Of a stretch of DNA of 47,796 nt, positions 26,501-34,531 are shown piece by piece. The stretch comes from Acidobacteriaceae bacterium. Its GTDB lineage: Bacteria; Acidobacteriota; Terriglobia; Terriglobales; Acidobacteriaceae. Under the pieces are notes generated by a model. The model made no database searches, had not been told where the DNA came from, and saw nothing but the letters and a program-made list of their open reading frames with translations. The stretch is taken from contig PKVW01000031.1 of assembly GCA_003131585.1 (NCBI GenBank), positions 1 to 47,796 on the forward strand, read 5' to 3'. The translations under genes were made by a program, and so were the position numbers. Every line of letters starts with the position of its first letter. Position 1 is the first letter of the stretch.

Positions 26501-26624
26501 CGGTGTCTCTCGGTTTCGCCTGAGTCCAGTTCCTGCACGGGTGGAGACGTAAATAGTTACGTCGCTACGGCTTCATTTTAGTGATATCGGGGATGAGGAG
26601 AGGAAATTATTCGCGGCGGGGCCG

Positions 26625-27683
26625 CTAGGCAATCACCAACTCGCCGCCGCGCTCTTTTTCCAGAGCCATGGCTTGGTCGAGGGCATCGATGGCGCATTGG
26701 GCCATCTCGTCGGACGGAGGCTGAGTGGTAATACGCTGCAGCCACAGGCCGGGGGCGGTCATCAGGGCAAACAGCGAGCCGCGGTGTTTAGCGGCGAAGC
26801 GGATGATTTCGTAAGACACGCCGGCGATCACGGGCAGCAGGGCAATGCGCGAAGCGAAACGCGCCCAGAATGTGGTAAACGGAATCAGCATGTAGAAGCC
26901 GATCGAGATCAGCATCACGGTCATCAGGAAGCTGGTGCCACAGCGGGGATGGAAGGTGGAATACTTCTGCACGGCCGTGGTCGAGAGCGGGTCGCCGTTT
27001 TCGAAGGCGAATACCGTCTTGTGCTCGGCGCCGTGATACTGGTAGACGCGGCGGATGTCGGGAAACAGCGAGACTCCCCAGATGAACAGCAGGAACAGGA
27101 CCAGGCGCACCGCACCATCGACCAGGTTGAACACGACCTGGCCGCCGAGGGCGGGGCTGAACTTCTTGAGTTCCGTGGCCGCCAGGAGCGGCAGGTACTT
27201 GTACATGAAGATGAAGAACGCGAGCGAGAGGATGACGTTGCCCGCCGCCAGCCATCCGCTGATGGTGGCGGCTTTTTCTCTTGTTTCTGGGGAAGTCGAA
27301 ACAGCCGGCGGGAGAGCCGGGGCGGGTTTTGCCACGTGCTCCGTCGTCGAGTCTTCGGTCTGCATCACGTCTTCAATAGCGACGTTGGCTGAGAAACGCA
27401 GCGCGCGATAGCCAAGCGACATGGCGTAACCGAGTGTCATGACTCCGCGGAGGATGGGCCATGCCATCCATTTATGCTTTTCCGAGGGTCGCGCAAGCGG
27501 TTCGCTCAAGGTAACCACTTCGCCTGAGGGCTTGCGGCATGCGATTGCCCAAGCGTGCGGCGAGCGCATCATTACGCCCTCGAGCACGGCTTGCCCTCCG
27601 ACCAGGATTTCTTCGCCACTTTCAAGCGCCGGCAGAAGCTGTACGGCCACCAGGAAACGCACGAAATTTCGCAGAGAACGCAC
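26625..27683 (-). CDS. DUF1385 membrane protein
   Basis: A 352-residue membrane protein with GGQAVLEGVMMRSPHAWAIACR near the N-terminus (about residues 28-50), the DUF1385 signature. Hydrophobic segments lie at roughly 150-170, 189-205 and 256-285; YHGAEHKTVFAFE (about residues 216-228) and HPRCGTSFLMTVMLIS are conserved family blocks with His and Cys that could bind metal. The function is unknown. The gene is commonly followed by prfA and prmC, as it is here, so it belongs to that ancestral cluster. Confidence 0.88.
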   Translation of the reverse strand: MRSLRNFVRFLVAVQLLPALESGEEILVGGQAVLEGVMMRSPHAWAIACRKPSGEVVTLSEPLARPSEKHKWMAWPILRGVMTLGYAMSLGYRALRFSANVAIEDVMQTEDSTTEHVAKPAPALPPAVSTSPETREKAATISGWLAAGNVILSLAFFIFMYKYLPLLAATELKKFSPALGGQVVFNLVDGAVRLVLFLLFIWGVSLFPDIRRVYQYHGAEHKTVFAFENGDPLSTTAVQKYSTFHPRCGTSFLMTVMLISIGFYMLIPFTTFWARFASRIALLPVIAGVSYEIIRFAAKHRGSLFALMTAPGLWLQRITTQPPSDEMAQCAIDALDQAMALEKERGGELVIA

Positions 27684-27762
27684 GGTTGTTAGATGCTCCG
27701 GGGCGGGAAAAGCGCCAAGGACTAGGTTACCACAGGGGGCGGCAGGTTCCTACGCGCTTAAG

Positions 27763-27792
27763 TAAGCCGCTAGTAATTAAGCCGCTAGTAAT
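27763..27792. repeat. Perfect 15-bp tandem duplication
   Basis: TAAGCCGCTAGTAAT occurs twice head-to-tail (27763-27777, 27778-27792) in the gap between DUF1385 and the DNA ligase gene. Confidence 0.8.
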
Positions 27793-27883
27793 AGAGACGA
27801 CCGGATTTATCCGGAGCACTTATCCCGAGAGGATCGGCAATCCGCAAGTCTTTCGTCTATGCTCGAAGCGTCTCTTGAACAAC

Positions 27884-29725
27884 ATGCGAAAGCTGGCAGA
27901 GAGTTGTGAAGCCATTGCGGCCACGTCCAAGAAGCTGTTGAAGACGGCGATCGTTGCCGACTACCTCAAATCACGCACCACGGACGAGGCCGCGGTGTCG
28001 GCTGTGTTTCTCTCCGGGAGAGCATTTCCCGCGTGGGAAGAGACGACGTTGCAGGTGGGCGGGTCGCTGCTGTGGCGCGTGGTGGCGGAGCTCTCCGGGA
28101 AAGACGAAGCCGCGCTGACGGCCGTCTATCGAAAGCATGGTGACTTGGGCGCGGTGGCTGGAGAGGTCCTGGCCGCGCGGTCTGAGCAGGGTTCCGGACG
28201 AGGCTCTGGACAAGGCTCCGGACAAAGCTCCGGACAGGACTTGGGCATTCTGGAAGTAAGCCAGCTTTTTGGTGAGATCGCGGCGGCGCGCGGGCCGACG
28301 GCGAAGACTGCGCTGGTTCGCGATTTGCTGGCGCGGGCCACGCCGCTCGAAGCCAAATACATCGTGAAGATCGTGACCGGCGATTTACGGATTGGGCTGA
28401 AAGAAAGCCTGGTCGAGGGAGCGATTGCCAAAGCGTACGGGCGCACGCTCGCGGAGGTGCAACGGGCGAACATGCTGCTGGGGGATCTTGGGGCGACGCT
28501 GCGGCTGGCGCTGGAGGGCAAGCTGGCCGAGGCAGAGATGAAGATGCGGATGTTTCATCCTCTGGGATTCATGCTGGCGAGCCCGATCGAGTCGGCCGAG
28601 GAGGGGCTGAGTTATTTTTCTGAAGCTGCCGTTGAAGATAAATATGACGGGATTCGGGCGCAGGCGCACGTCTCTGACGGCGAAGTGAAGTTCTTTTCGC
28701 GCACGCGGGACGAGATCACCGAATCGTTTCCGGAGTTGCCCGATGCGCTCACGGGATTGCCGCACGATGCGGTGCTCGATGGCGAGATCGTGGCGTGGGA
28801 GTATCCGGGGGCCGCTGATCTGGCGGAATTGGGGGATGAGACGCCCACGGATTCGAGTGCGGCGAACACGATGAACCTAGGACAGGCGCGACCGTTCAGC
28901 GTGTTGCAGCAACGATTGGGACGAAAGAAAGTCAGCGAGCGGATGTTGCGGGAGGTGCCCGTGGCGTACCTGGTGTTTGATGTTTTGTATGCGAACGGGG
29001 AGTTGCTGATTGACCGTCCGCTGCGGGAACGGGCGCGGGTACTGGATGAGCTGCTTAGGACGACAAACAACATTCACCACGGAGGCACGGAGAAACGGAG
29101 AAACGCGAAAGACTCCCAACATCAGTTGGGCTTCGGGATACAGAAAGAAACGACCGTGGCCAACGTCATCCGTGCGCCAGTCTTTCACGCGGCCTCGCCC
29201 GAAGAGCTGGAAAAGCTATTCACGTCTGCGCAGGCAAGGGGCAATGAAGGACTGATGATCAAAGACCTCGACTCAACTTACACGCCGGGAAAGCGCGGCA
29301 AGTCCTGGCTGAAAATGAAGCGCGAGCTGGCCACGCTCGACGTAGTCGTGACCGCGGTCGAGTACGGGCACGGGAAGCGCGTGGGAGTGCTCAGCGACTA
29401 CACGTTTGGCGTGTGGGATGCGAATAAAGAAAAACTGGTGAATATCGGCAAGGCGTATTCAGGATTGACCGACGTTGAAATTGCCGAGATGACGCAGTGG
29501 TTTCTCGATCACACCGTTGAAGATCAAGGCTTCCGGCGCACCGTCGAGCCGAGGATTGTGCTGGAAGTGGCTTTCAACAACATGATGCGGTCGGACCGCC
29601 ATGACAGCGGCTACGCGCTGCGCTTCCCGCGGATCGTGCGCCTGCGGCCGGACAAGACGGCGGAGGAGGCGGATACGATTGGGCGGGTGAGGGAGATTTT
29701 CGAGAACAAGAGCGGAAACTCTTGA
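27884..29725 (+). CDS. ATP-dependent DNA ligase
   Basis: A 613-residue ligase of the archaeal/bacterial LigB-like type, probably used in repair beside an NAD-dependent LigA. It has an N-terminal helical DNA-binding domain, then an adenylation domain with VEDKYDGIRAQ (catalytic Lys253), DGEIVAWE, EGLMIKDL and KSWLKMKRE, then an OB-fold ending RFPRIVRLRPDK. ATG 27884 starts the conserved helical domain; upstream in-frame sequence is not ligase-like. Two odd inserts are present: four 12-bp tandem units encoding GSGR/GSGQ/GSGQ/SSGQ (residues 103-118), and a segment near 29060-29150 (NNIHHGGTEKRRNAKDSQ) that interrupts the adenylation domain. Both stay in frame. Confidence 0.92.
   Translation: MRKLAESCEAIAATSKKLLKTAIVADYLKSRTTDEAAVSAVFLSGRAFPAWEETTLQVGGSLLWRVVAELSGKDEAALTAVYRKHGDLGAVAGEVLAARSEQGSGRGSGQGSGQSSGQDLGILEVSQLFGEIAAARGPTAKTALVRDLLARATPLEAKYIVKIVTGDLRIGLKESLVEGAIAKAYGRTLAEVQRANMLLGDLGATLRLALEGKLAEAEMKMRMFHPLGFMLASPIESAEEGLSYFSEAAVEDKYDGIRAQAHVSDGEVKFFSRTRDEITESFPELPDALTGLPHDAVLDGEIVAWEYPGAADLAELGDETPTDSSAANTMNLGQARPFSVLQQRLGRKKVSERMLREVPVAYLVFDVLYANGELLIDRPLRERARVLDELLRTTNNIHHGGTEKRRNAKDSQHQLGFGIQKETTVANVIRAPVFHAASPEELEKLFTSAQARGNEGLMIKDLDSTYTPGKRGKSWLKMKRELATLDVVVTAVEYGHGKRVGVLSDYTFGVWDANKEKLVNIGKAYSGLTDVEIAEMTQWFLDHTVEDQGFRRTVEPRIVLEVAFNNMMRSDRHDSGYALRFPRIVRLRPDKTAEEADTIGRVREIFENKSGNS
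28190..28237. repeat. 12-bp tandem repeat, four copies, inside the ligase gene
   Basis: Units at 28190, 28202, 28214 and 28226 vary on the theme GGCTCCGGACAA and encode Gly-Ser-Gly-Gln-like tetrapeptides in a linker of the N-terminal domain. Confidence 0.8.
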
Positions 29726-29757
29726 CACCATCTTCTCCTGTCCCTAGCCTAATAGAC

Positions 29758-29982
29758 ATGGATGTGCCTCTCAATCCCGACTTGCAGGCAAAGCTCAGCC
29801 GACTAGCTGCCCAGCAGGGCCGTGCCAGCGAAGCGCTTGTTGTTGAGGCCATAGAGCGTCTGGTGAATTACGACGAGTGGTTTCTGCGCGAGGTAGATAA
29901 GGGTCTCGCTGCCGCCGACCGTGGGGAGCTTGTGGATCACTCTGATGTCAGGAAAATGATCGACGAGCGGTATCCAGGCTGA
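29758..29982 (+). CDS. ParD-like antitoxin (ribbon-helix-helix)
   Basis: A 74-residue protein (MDVPLNPDLQAKLSRLAAQQ...) with the pattern of ParD/CopG-type antitoxins: a short strand (VPLNPDL), two helices (AKLSRLAAQQG, ALVVEAIERLVNYDEWF), then an acidic toxin-binding C-terminus ending DVRKMIDERYPG. ATG 29758 gives the family-like start; a TTG at 29722 overlapping the ligase stop would add 12 residues. The stop TGA (29980-29982) overlaps the ATG of the ParE-like gene by 1 nt, the usual coupled TA arrangement. It would repress its own promoter and neutralise the toxin; the toxin is broken here. Confidence 0.8.
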   Translation: MDVPLNPDLQAKLSRLAAQQGRASEALVVEAIERLVNYDEWFLREVDKGLAAADRGELVDHSDVRKMIDERYPG

Positions 29983-30253
29983 TGCACATCCGCTGGACGG
30001 ACGCCACCGTTCGCGATTTCACTAACATCTGCGATTACATTGAGCAACACCGAAGCGGAGCGGCCGCTCGCCGCGCTGCGTTGTCCATCCATCACAGCAT
30101 CGACTTGCTCGCAGAGTTCCCGGAATACGGGAGATCAGGGCGAAAACCGAACACGCGCGAACTCGTGTTTAGCGGCTTGCCATATCTTGCCGTATATCGT
30201 ATTCACAGAACGCGGTCGAGATCGTCCGCATTTTCCACGGCGCCCAGGACTAG
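29982..30253 (+). pseudogene. ParE/RelE-superfamily toxin, frameshifted
   Basis: The first 75 codons (MHIRWTDATVRDFTNICDYI ... RELVFSGLPYLAVYRIH) are a typical ParE toxin. The normal ending NAVEIVRIFHGAQD with TAG follows at 30209-30253, but in another frame. Two bases (AG, 30207-30208) stand where a codon is expected, so one base is missing. In the observed frame translation continues to 30620 as unrelated basic residues. Restored, it would be about 90 residues, a normal ParE length. ParE toxins inhibit gyrase. The C-terminal strand is needed for activity in the family, so the toxin is probably inactive unless the gap is a sequencing error. Confidence 0.78.
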
Positions 30254-30676
30254 ACGGAGTAGATCGCCGAAGGCAGGATTCCGCATGCAGCAGCGCGATA
30301 CTGATCCTGACGTCGTCAGGGAAAACGATACAGCAGCAGGGCGATTACTCCGTTTCCGGCAGTCACAGACTCCTTCCAGCAGCAAGTACGAGTGGCGATC
30401 AAAGATCACGTACCACAGGGCGGCGAAGATTTTGAGACCCCGAAGATTCGATTTGGCTTCGAACCATATCTCCTCATCTCCGGCAACTGTGAAGTCAATC
30501 GTCTTCGAGCCGCACCAATCAATCTTGAGTGAGAGCGTGTGTTGCCCGGGAGAAATGGCGAACTGCTGTGTCTGGTCGTCCCTGACTTCTCCGATCTTCG
30601 CGCCGTCGAGGATGACTTGATAAGCCCTCAACCTGTCTGAGTATCCCGAGTCGCGCACGATTTTCAAAATCGCCAT
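30203..30676 (-). CDS. Small conserved protein, function unknown (C-terminus uncertain)
   Basis: The first 100 or so residues look conserved: MAILKIVRDSGYSDRLRAYQ, then VILDGAKIGEV, FAISPGQHTLSLKIDWCGS and a hydrophobic LKIFAALWYVIF. This is the pattern of a small PEGA-like/beta-sandwich protein with one membrane helix that I recall from many bacteria, without a known role. The last 50 residues (after YLLLEGVCDC) overlap the antisense of the ParE 3' end and do not look like the family, so the natural stop may have been lost. Confidence 0.55.
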   Translation of the reverse strand: MAILKIVRDSGYSDRLRAYQVILDGAKIGEVRDDQTQQFAISPGQHTLSLKIDWCGSKTIDFTVAGDEEIWFEAKSNLRGLKIFAALWYVIFDRHSYLLLEGVCDCRKRSNRPAAVSFSLTTSGSVSRCCMRNPAFGDLLRLVLGAVENADDLDRVL

Positions 30677-30715
30677 TCTCGATGTCCCTGAGTCTTGTCC
30701 GGTGCCACTGCAACT

Positions 30716-31669
30716 TCAGTGGCTGTGCTGTTGCTGCCCTTCGCTCTCGCCCACCGGAATCACGCACCCATGCGCCACTTCGCATTCCGCGTGCTCGAAC
30801 TGGATGGTGGTGTGGTCGATGCGGAAACTGTGGTGCAGGCGGTCTTTCACGTCGCGCAGGATGCGTTCGCTGACCGACGGCGGGATGTCGGCAATCGCGA
30901 TGTGGCAGGAGAGTGCGCGAGTTTCCGATCCGATGCTCCAGCAGTGCAGATCGTGCACGTCGTTGACGCCGTCGATGGAGCGGATTGCGCTTTCGACCAG
31001 TTCTAGCTTCACGCCGCGCGGCGTGCCTTCGAGCAAAATATTCAGCGTTTCACGCACGATGCCGAATCCGGACCAGAGGATCAGCGCGCCGATCCCGAAA
31101 GACAGCGCGGAGTCGATCCAGTAATCGCCCGTGATCAGGATGGCCCAGCCTCCGGCGATGACGGCAGCGGTCGAAAGCGTGTCGCCGACTTCATGTAGCA
31201 GAGCGCTGCGGATGTTGACGTCGCCGCCGGAACGCCCGGCCGAGCGCCCAGCCGACCGATAGAGCAGCAGCGCGATCACTCCGTTCATCACCACGCCCGC
31301 GGCGGCGACCCACATCATTACCGAGGCCTGAACGTGCTCGGGATGCCGCAATCGGCGGAATGCCTCGTAGAAAATGAAGAACGAAACCGCGACCAGCGAC
31401 ACGGCATTCACCAGCGCGGCCAGCACTCCGGCGCGATGGTAACCATACGTCTTGGTGGAACTGGCCGGGCGCGCCTGCAAATAAACCGCAACCAGAGAAA
31501 GCAGCAGAGCCAGGAAATCGGAGAGATTGTGTCCAGCTTCGGAGAGCAGGGCCAGCGAATGGGCGCGAATACCCGCCACCACCAGCAGCAGGATGTAGGC
31601 AAGCGTTACGCCGAGCGAGATCTTGAGCACTCGCTTGGGACCGCCCCCGCCGTGGCCGTGGACGTGCAT
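30716..31669 (-). CDS. Cation diffusion facilitator (CDF) metal exporter
   Basis: A CzcD/ZitB-like Zn2+ (or Co2+/Cd2+)/H+ antiporter in the inner membrane. Counting from ATG 31669 (MHVHGHGGGG), six hydrophobic helices follow; helix 2 has SEAGHNLSDFLAL and helix 5 HEVGDTLSTAAVI, each with the HxxxD metal site. The cytoplasmic domain follows (LLEGTPRGVKLELVESAIRSIDGVNDVHDLHCWSIG). Both ends are His-rich (HVHGHG, QQQHSH). ATGs at 31738 and 31768 would add up to 33 non-conserved residues. It is a single gene, divergent from the permease pair. Confidence 0.92.
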   Translation of the reverse strand: MHVHGHGGGGPKRVLKISLGVTLAYILLLVVAGIRAHSLALLSEAGHNLSDFLALLLSLVAVYLQARPASSTKTYGYHRAGVLAALVNAVSLVAVSFFIFYEAFRRLRHPEHVQASVMMWVAAAGVVMNGVIALLLYRSAGRSAGRSGGDVNIRSALLHEVGDTLSTAAVIAGGWAILITGDYWIDSALSFGIGALILWSGFGIVRETLNILLEGTPRGVKLELVESAIRSIDGVNDVHDLHCWSIGSETRALSCHIAIADIPPSVSERILRDVKDRLHHSFRIDHTTIQFEHAECEVAHGCVIPVGESEGQQQHSH

Positions 31670-31833
31670 GTTCTCAGTGTACGGGCGGCTGAGGCGGCCT
31701 TCAAGCGGCGCGGGGATAAGTTCGCGCCGGCGCGACATCGCGTTGGAGGGCCGCGCGCCATGGCCCAAGAATTTGCGTCGTTGCTAACCAACGCCAGACA
31801 AGTCCGTCAAGTAATAGAATATATTTATAGCTC

Positions 31834-33081
31834 ATGCGCATGGTTTTGGACATCTTCGGGCAAATCTTCCGCACCCTCTGGGCGCACAAACTGCGCTCGT
31901 TCCTTACCATGTTCGGCATCGCCTGGGGCGTGGGATCTTTGCTTCTGCTCGTGGGATTAGGCGAGGGCTTCCGCTCGGGCAACAAGCGCGAGTTGGCGCA
32001 GTATGGCAAGGACATCATGTTTATCTTTCCGGGCCGGGCTCCGACGGTTGAAGGCAGCATGAACTCCGCGCGCAACTACTTGCTTACCTATGAGGATTAC
32101 GCCGACATCCGCAAAGAAGCCCCGCACGTGCGCAATGCTTCCCCGGTTTTGATTCGCACGGATGTGCGCGCGGTCAGCGAGTTTGCCAGCGCCAACGGAG
32201 AGATTGCCGGAGTCGAGCCCCAGTTCAGCGACATCCGCTATCTTCCGCTCAATCAGGGACGCTGGCTCAACGGCCTGGACGAAGCTCAACGACGCAACGT
32301 CATCGTTCTGGGCGATGAACTCGTCAAGAACCTGTTTCCAGGACGCCCCGCCGTGGGCGCAAGCATCATTCTGAACGACATCACCTTCGATGTCATCGGC
32401 ACGGTTCAGCGCGTGGGTCGCGGTGACGATAACTCCACGAACATGCGTGGCTACTTGCCCTACCACGTAATGGCGGCTCTGTTTCCGCTCAAGGGCGAGA
32501 ACCATGAAAATTCTATTTCCTTCGTCAACTATCAGCCTCGCGTGACCGACGAGCACCTGCTGGCGCAGGATGAAGTTCGCAAGATCGTTGCCCGCAATCA
32601 TGGGTTTGACTACCACGACAAGAATGCCTTCGAGGGCTGGGACACCATCCAGAACTCCAAAGCGGTCGGCACCATCTTCGACGCCATGAACATGTTTCTG
32701 GGCGCGGTTGGACTGGTCACGCTGGCTTTGGGCGCAATTGGCGTAATCAACATCATGCTGGTGACCGTCAGCGAACGCACTCGTGAGATTGGATTGCGCA
32801 TGGCTCTCGGCGCCACCCGGCGCAGCATTCTGGCTCAGTTTTTCCTGGAAGGAATCATTCTCACTCTGTTTAGCGGGCTGATCGGAATGGGATTCGCCGC
32901 CGCGCTCATGGCGCTCATGGGCACGCAGCAAGGGCCGGGAGGCTTCGATCCTCCCAAACTCGTGCCGGCAACCGCAATTTTGGCCATTGGCAGCCTGGCT
33001 GTGGCCGGCGTGATCGCGGGACTTTACCCCGCGCGCAAAGCCGCCACGCTGCAACCCGTGGAAGCGCTTCGACAGGAGTAA
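31834..33081 (+). CDS. ABC transporter permease, MacB/FtsX type, copy 1
   Basis: A 415-residue permease with an N-terminal helix (LRSFLTMFGIAWGVGSLLLLVGLGEG, about 21-46), a large periplasmic MacB_PCD domain (about 50-270), and a C-terminal FtsX domain with three helices (FLGAVGLVTLALGAIGVINIMLVTV, EGIILTLFSGLIGMGFAAALMAL, ILAIGSLAVAGVIAGLYPA) ending in the family tail RKAATLQPVEALRQE. The motif ERTREIGLRMALGATRRSI between helices is the coupling loop to the ATPase. Such proteins transport or release macrolides, peptides or lipoproteins. No ATPase gene is adjacent. Confidence 0.9.
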   Translation: MRMVLDIFGQIFRTLWAHKLRSFLTMFGIAWGVGSLLLLVGLGEGFRSGNKRELAQYGKDIMFIFPGRAPTVEGSMNSARNYLLTYEDYADIRKEAPHVRNASPVLIRTDVRAVSEFASANGEIAGVEPQFSDIRYLPLNQGRWLNGLDEAQRRNVIVLGDELVKNLFPGRPAVGASIILNDITFDVIGTVQRVGRGDDNSTNMRGYLPYHVMAALFPLKGENHENSISFVNYQPRVTDEHLLAQDEVRKIVARNHGFDYHDKNAFEGWDTIQNSKAVGTIFDAMNMFLGAVGLVTLALGAIGVINIMLVTVSERTREIGLRMALGATRRSILAQFFLEGIILTLFSGLIGMGFAAALMALMGTQQGPGGFDPPKLVPATAILAIGSLAVAGVIAGLYPARKAATLQPVEALRQE

Positions 33082-33086
33082 ATGGG

Positions 33087-34328
33087 ATGTTCCGCGATTT
33101 GCTGCACGAGGCTTACGGCGCCATGCGGTACAACCGCCGCCGCACCGCACTCACTATGTTGGGCATGGCTTGGGGCATCGCCACGGTTGTTATGTTGCTG
33201 GCCTACGGCGACGGCTTCGGCCGGGCCTGCGAGGCCATTTTCGCCAACTTTGGCACCAAGCTGATGATTATGGTGCCGGGCCGCACCTCCATGCAGGCGG
33301 GTGGCCAGAAGGCGGGGGCGCAGGTCCGCTTTACCATCGACGATGTGGATACGCTTACCACCAATCTTCCGCAGATCACCCACATCACTCCCGAGGTAGA
33401 CAAGCAATGCAATATTCAGTTTGACACGCGAACCTTCACCTTCGCCGTTACTGGAGATTATCCCAATGTCGAGTCCGTCCGCGCACTAAAACTGGGAACT
33501 GGGCGCTTCTTCAACATGCAGGACCAGACGCAGCGCGCCCGCGTCGCGGTCATTGGCTCGGAGGCCAAAGAAAAACTTTTTTCCGGAAGGAATGCGCTGG
33601 GCGAGCGCATCCGCATCGATGGCCTCAGCTTTGAAGTAGTCGGCATCCTGAGCACCAAGATGCAGGAAGGCGACGACGACATCAACCGCGCCATCTACGT
33701 CCCCTTCACCACCATGAGCGATCTGAAAGACACTCACTACCTCGATTCCATTTGGTTCAACTACGAAACTCCGGAGTACGAAAGGCTGGAGCAGTCGGCG
33801 CGCGCCGTCCTCGGTACCGAGCACAAGTTTAATCCAACCGACCGCCGCGCCGTGCGCGTGTTTAACCTTATGGAACAGGTTCACCAGTTCGAAGTCATCA
33901 CCATTGGCCTGAAGATTTTACTGGGCTTTATCGGCACGCTGACCCTGGGCATCGGCGGCGTCGGTCTGATGAACATCATGCTGGTCTCCGTGACCCAGCG
34001 TACGCGTGAGATTGGTGTGGAGAAGGCTCTGGGCGCGCGCCGCGGACACATCCTGCTTCAGTTCCTCGCCGAAGCTCTCACCATCACTTTCATGGGCGGA
34101 GTGCTGGGAATCATCCTGGCCTATGGAGTCTCACTTTCCGTCGGAAGACTCACACTGTACAGCGCGTTCGCGAAGAATGCCGAAGCGGGCGACATCCGCC
34201 TGATCATCGCCCCCGGCACGCTGATCGTCGCCACACTCATCTTGACTGTCGTCGGACTGATCAGCGGCATGGTTCCCGCCGTCCGCGCCTCGCGCCTCGA
34301 TCCAATCGAGGCACTGCGATACGAATAG
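33087..34328 (+). CDS. ABC transporter permease, MacB/FtsX type, copy 2
   Basis: A 413-residue paralogue of the upstream gene, starting 6 nt after its stop. It begins MFRDLLHEAYGAMRYNRRRTALTMLGMAWGIATVVMLLAY and ends ISGMVPAVRASRLDPIEALRYE; the coupling loop is QRTREIGVEKALGARRGHI. The domain order is the same (helix, periplasmic domain, three helices). The two permeases may form a heterodimer. Without an ATPase in the operon they must share one from elsewhere. Substrate unknown. Confidence 0.9.
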   Translation: MFRDLLHEAYGAMRYNRRRTALTMLGMAWGIATVVMLLAYGDGFGRACEAIFANFGTKLMIMVPGRTSMQAGGQKAGAQVRFTIDDVDTLTTNLPQITHITPEVDKQCNIQFDTRTFTFAVTGDYPNVESVRALKLGTGRFFNMQDQTQRARVAVIGSEAKEKLFSGRNALGERIRIDGLSFEVVGILSTKMQEGDDDINRAIYVPFTTMSDLKDTHYLDSIWFNYETPEYERLEQSARAVLGTEHKFNPTDRRAVRVFNLMEQVHQFEVITIGLKILLGFIGTLTLGIGGVGLMNIMLVSVTQRTREIGVEKALGARRGHILLQFLAEALTITFMGGVLGIILAYGVSLSVGRLTLYSAFAKNAEAGDIRLIIAPGTLIVATLILTVVGLISGMVPAVRASRLDPIEALRYE

Positions 34329-34447
34329 CCGCTACCGCCCAATAAGGATGCGGGCTTCAGTCCCGGAGGAGTCTGTGTCATAGCTTGGATTTCATTTTTA
34401 CAGTGGAACAAACTGCATCCGAGTCGCGCAGCGACGGCATTCATTAG

Positions 34448-34467
34448 CCCCGCACGTAAGTGCGGGG
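34448..34467. repeat. Intergenic palindrome CCCCGCAC-GTAA-GTGCGGGG with neighbours
   Basis: A perfect 8-bp inverted repeat with a GTAA loop lies between the permease and der genes. Next to it are GTCGCGCAGCGAC (34423-34435) and GGGCTTCAGTCCC (34352-34364), hairpin modules similar in style to those inside purL and the helicase gene. It could also act as a bidirectional terminator between the convergent genes. Confidence 0.6.
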
Positions 34468-34531
34468 AAAGCAGAAGTGGGACAGAGTGGATTAGGGCAA
34501 GTAGCGACGATAGCAACTGGGTCCGACCCGA

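Noticed and set aside
25460-26581. A 373-codon plus-strand ORF opposite prfA
   Set aside because: Low-complexity Gly/Phe/Asp-rich antisense frame; prfA is clear.
30254-30620. C-terminal extension of the ParE ORF up to 30620
   Set aside because: It is the wrong frame after a one-base loss; the residues are unrelated to any toxin and the true ending is visible in the other frame.
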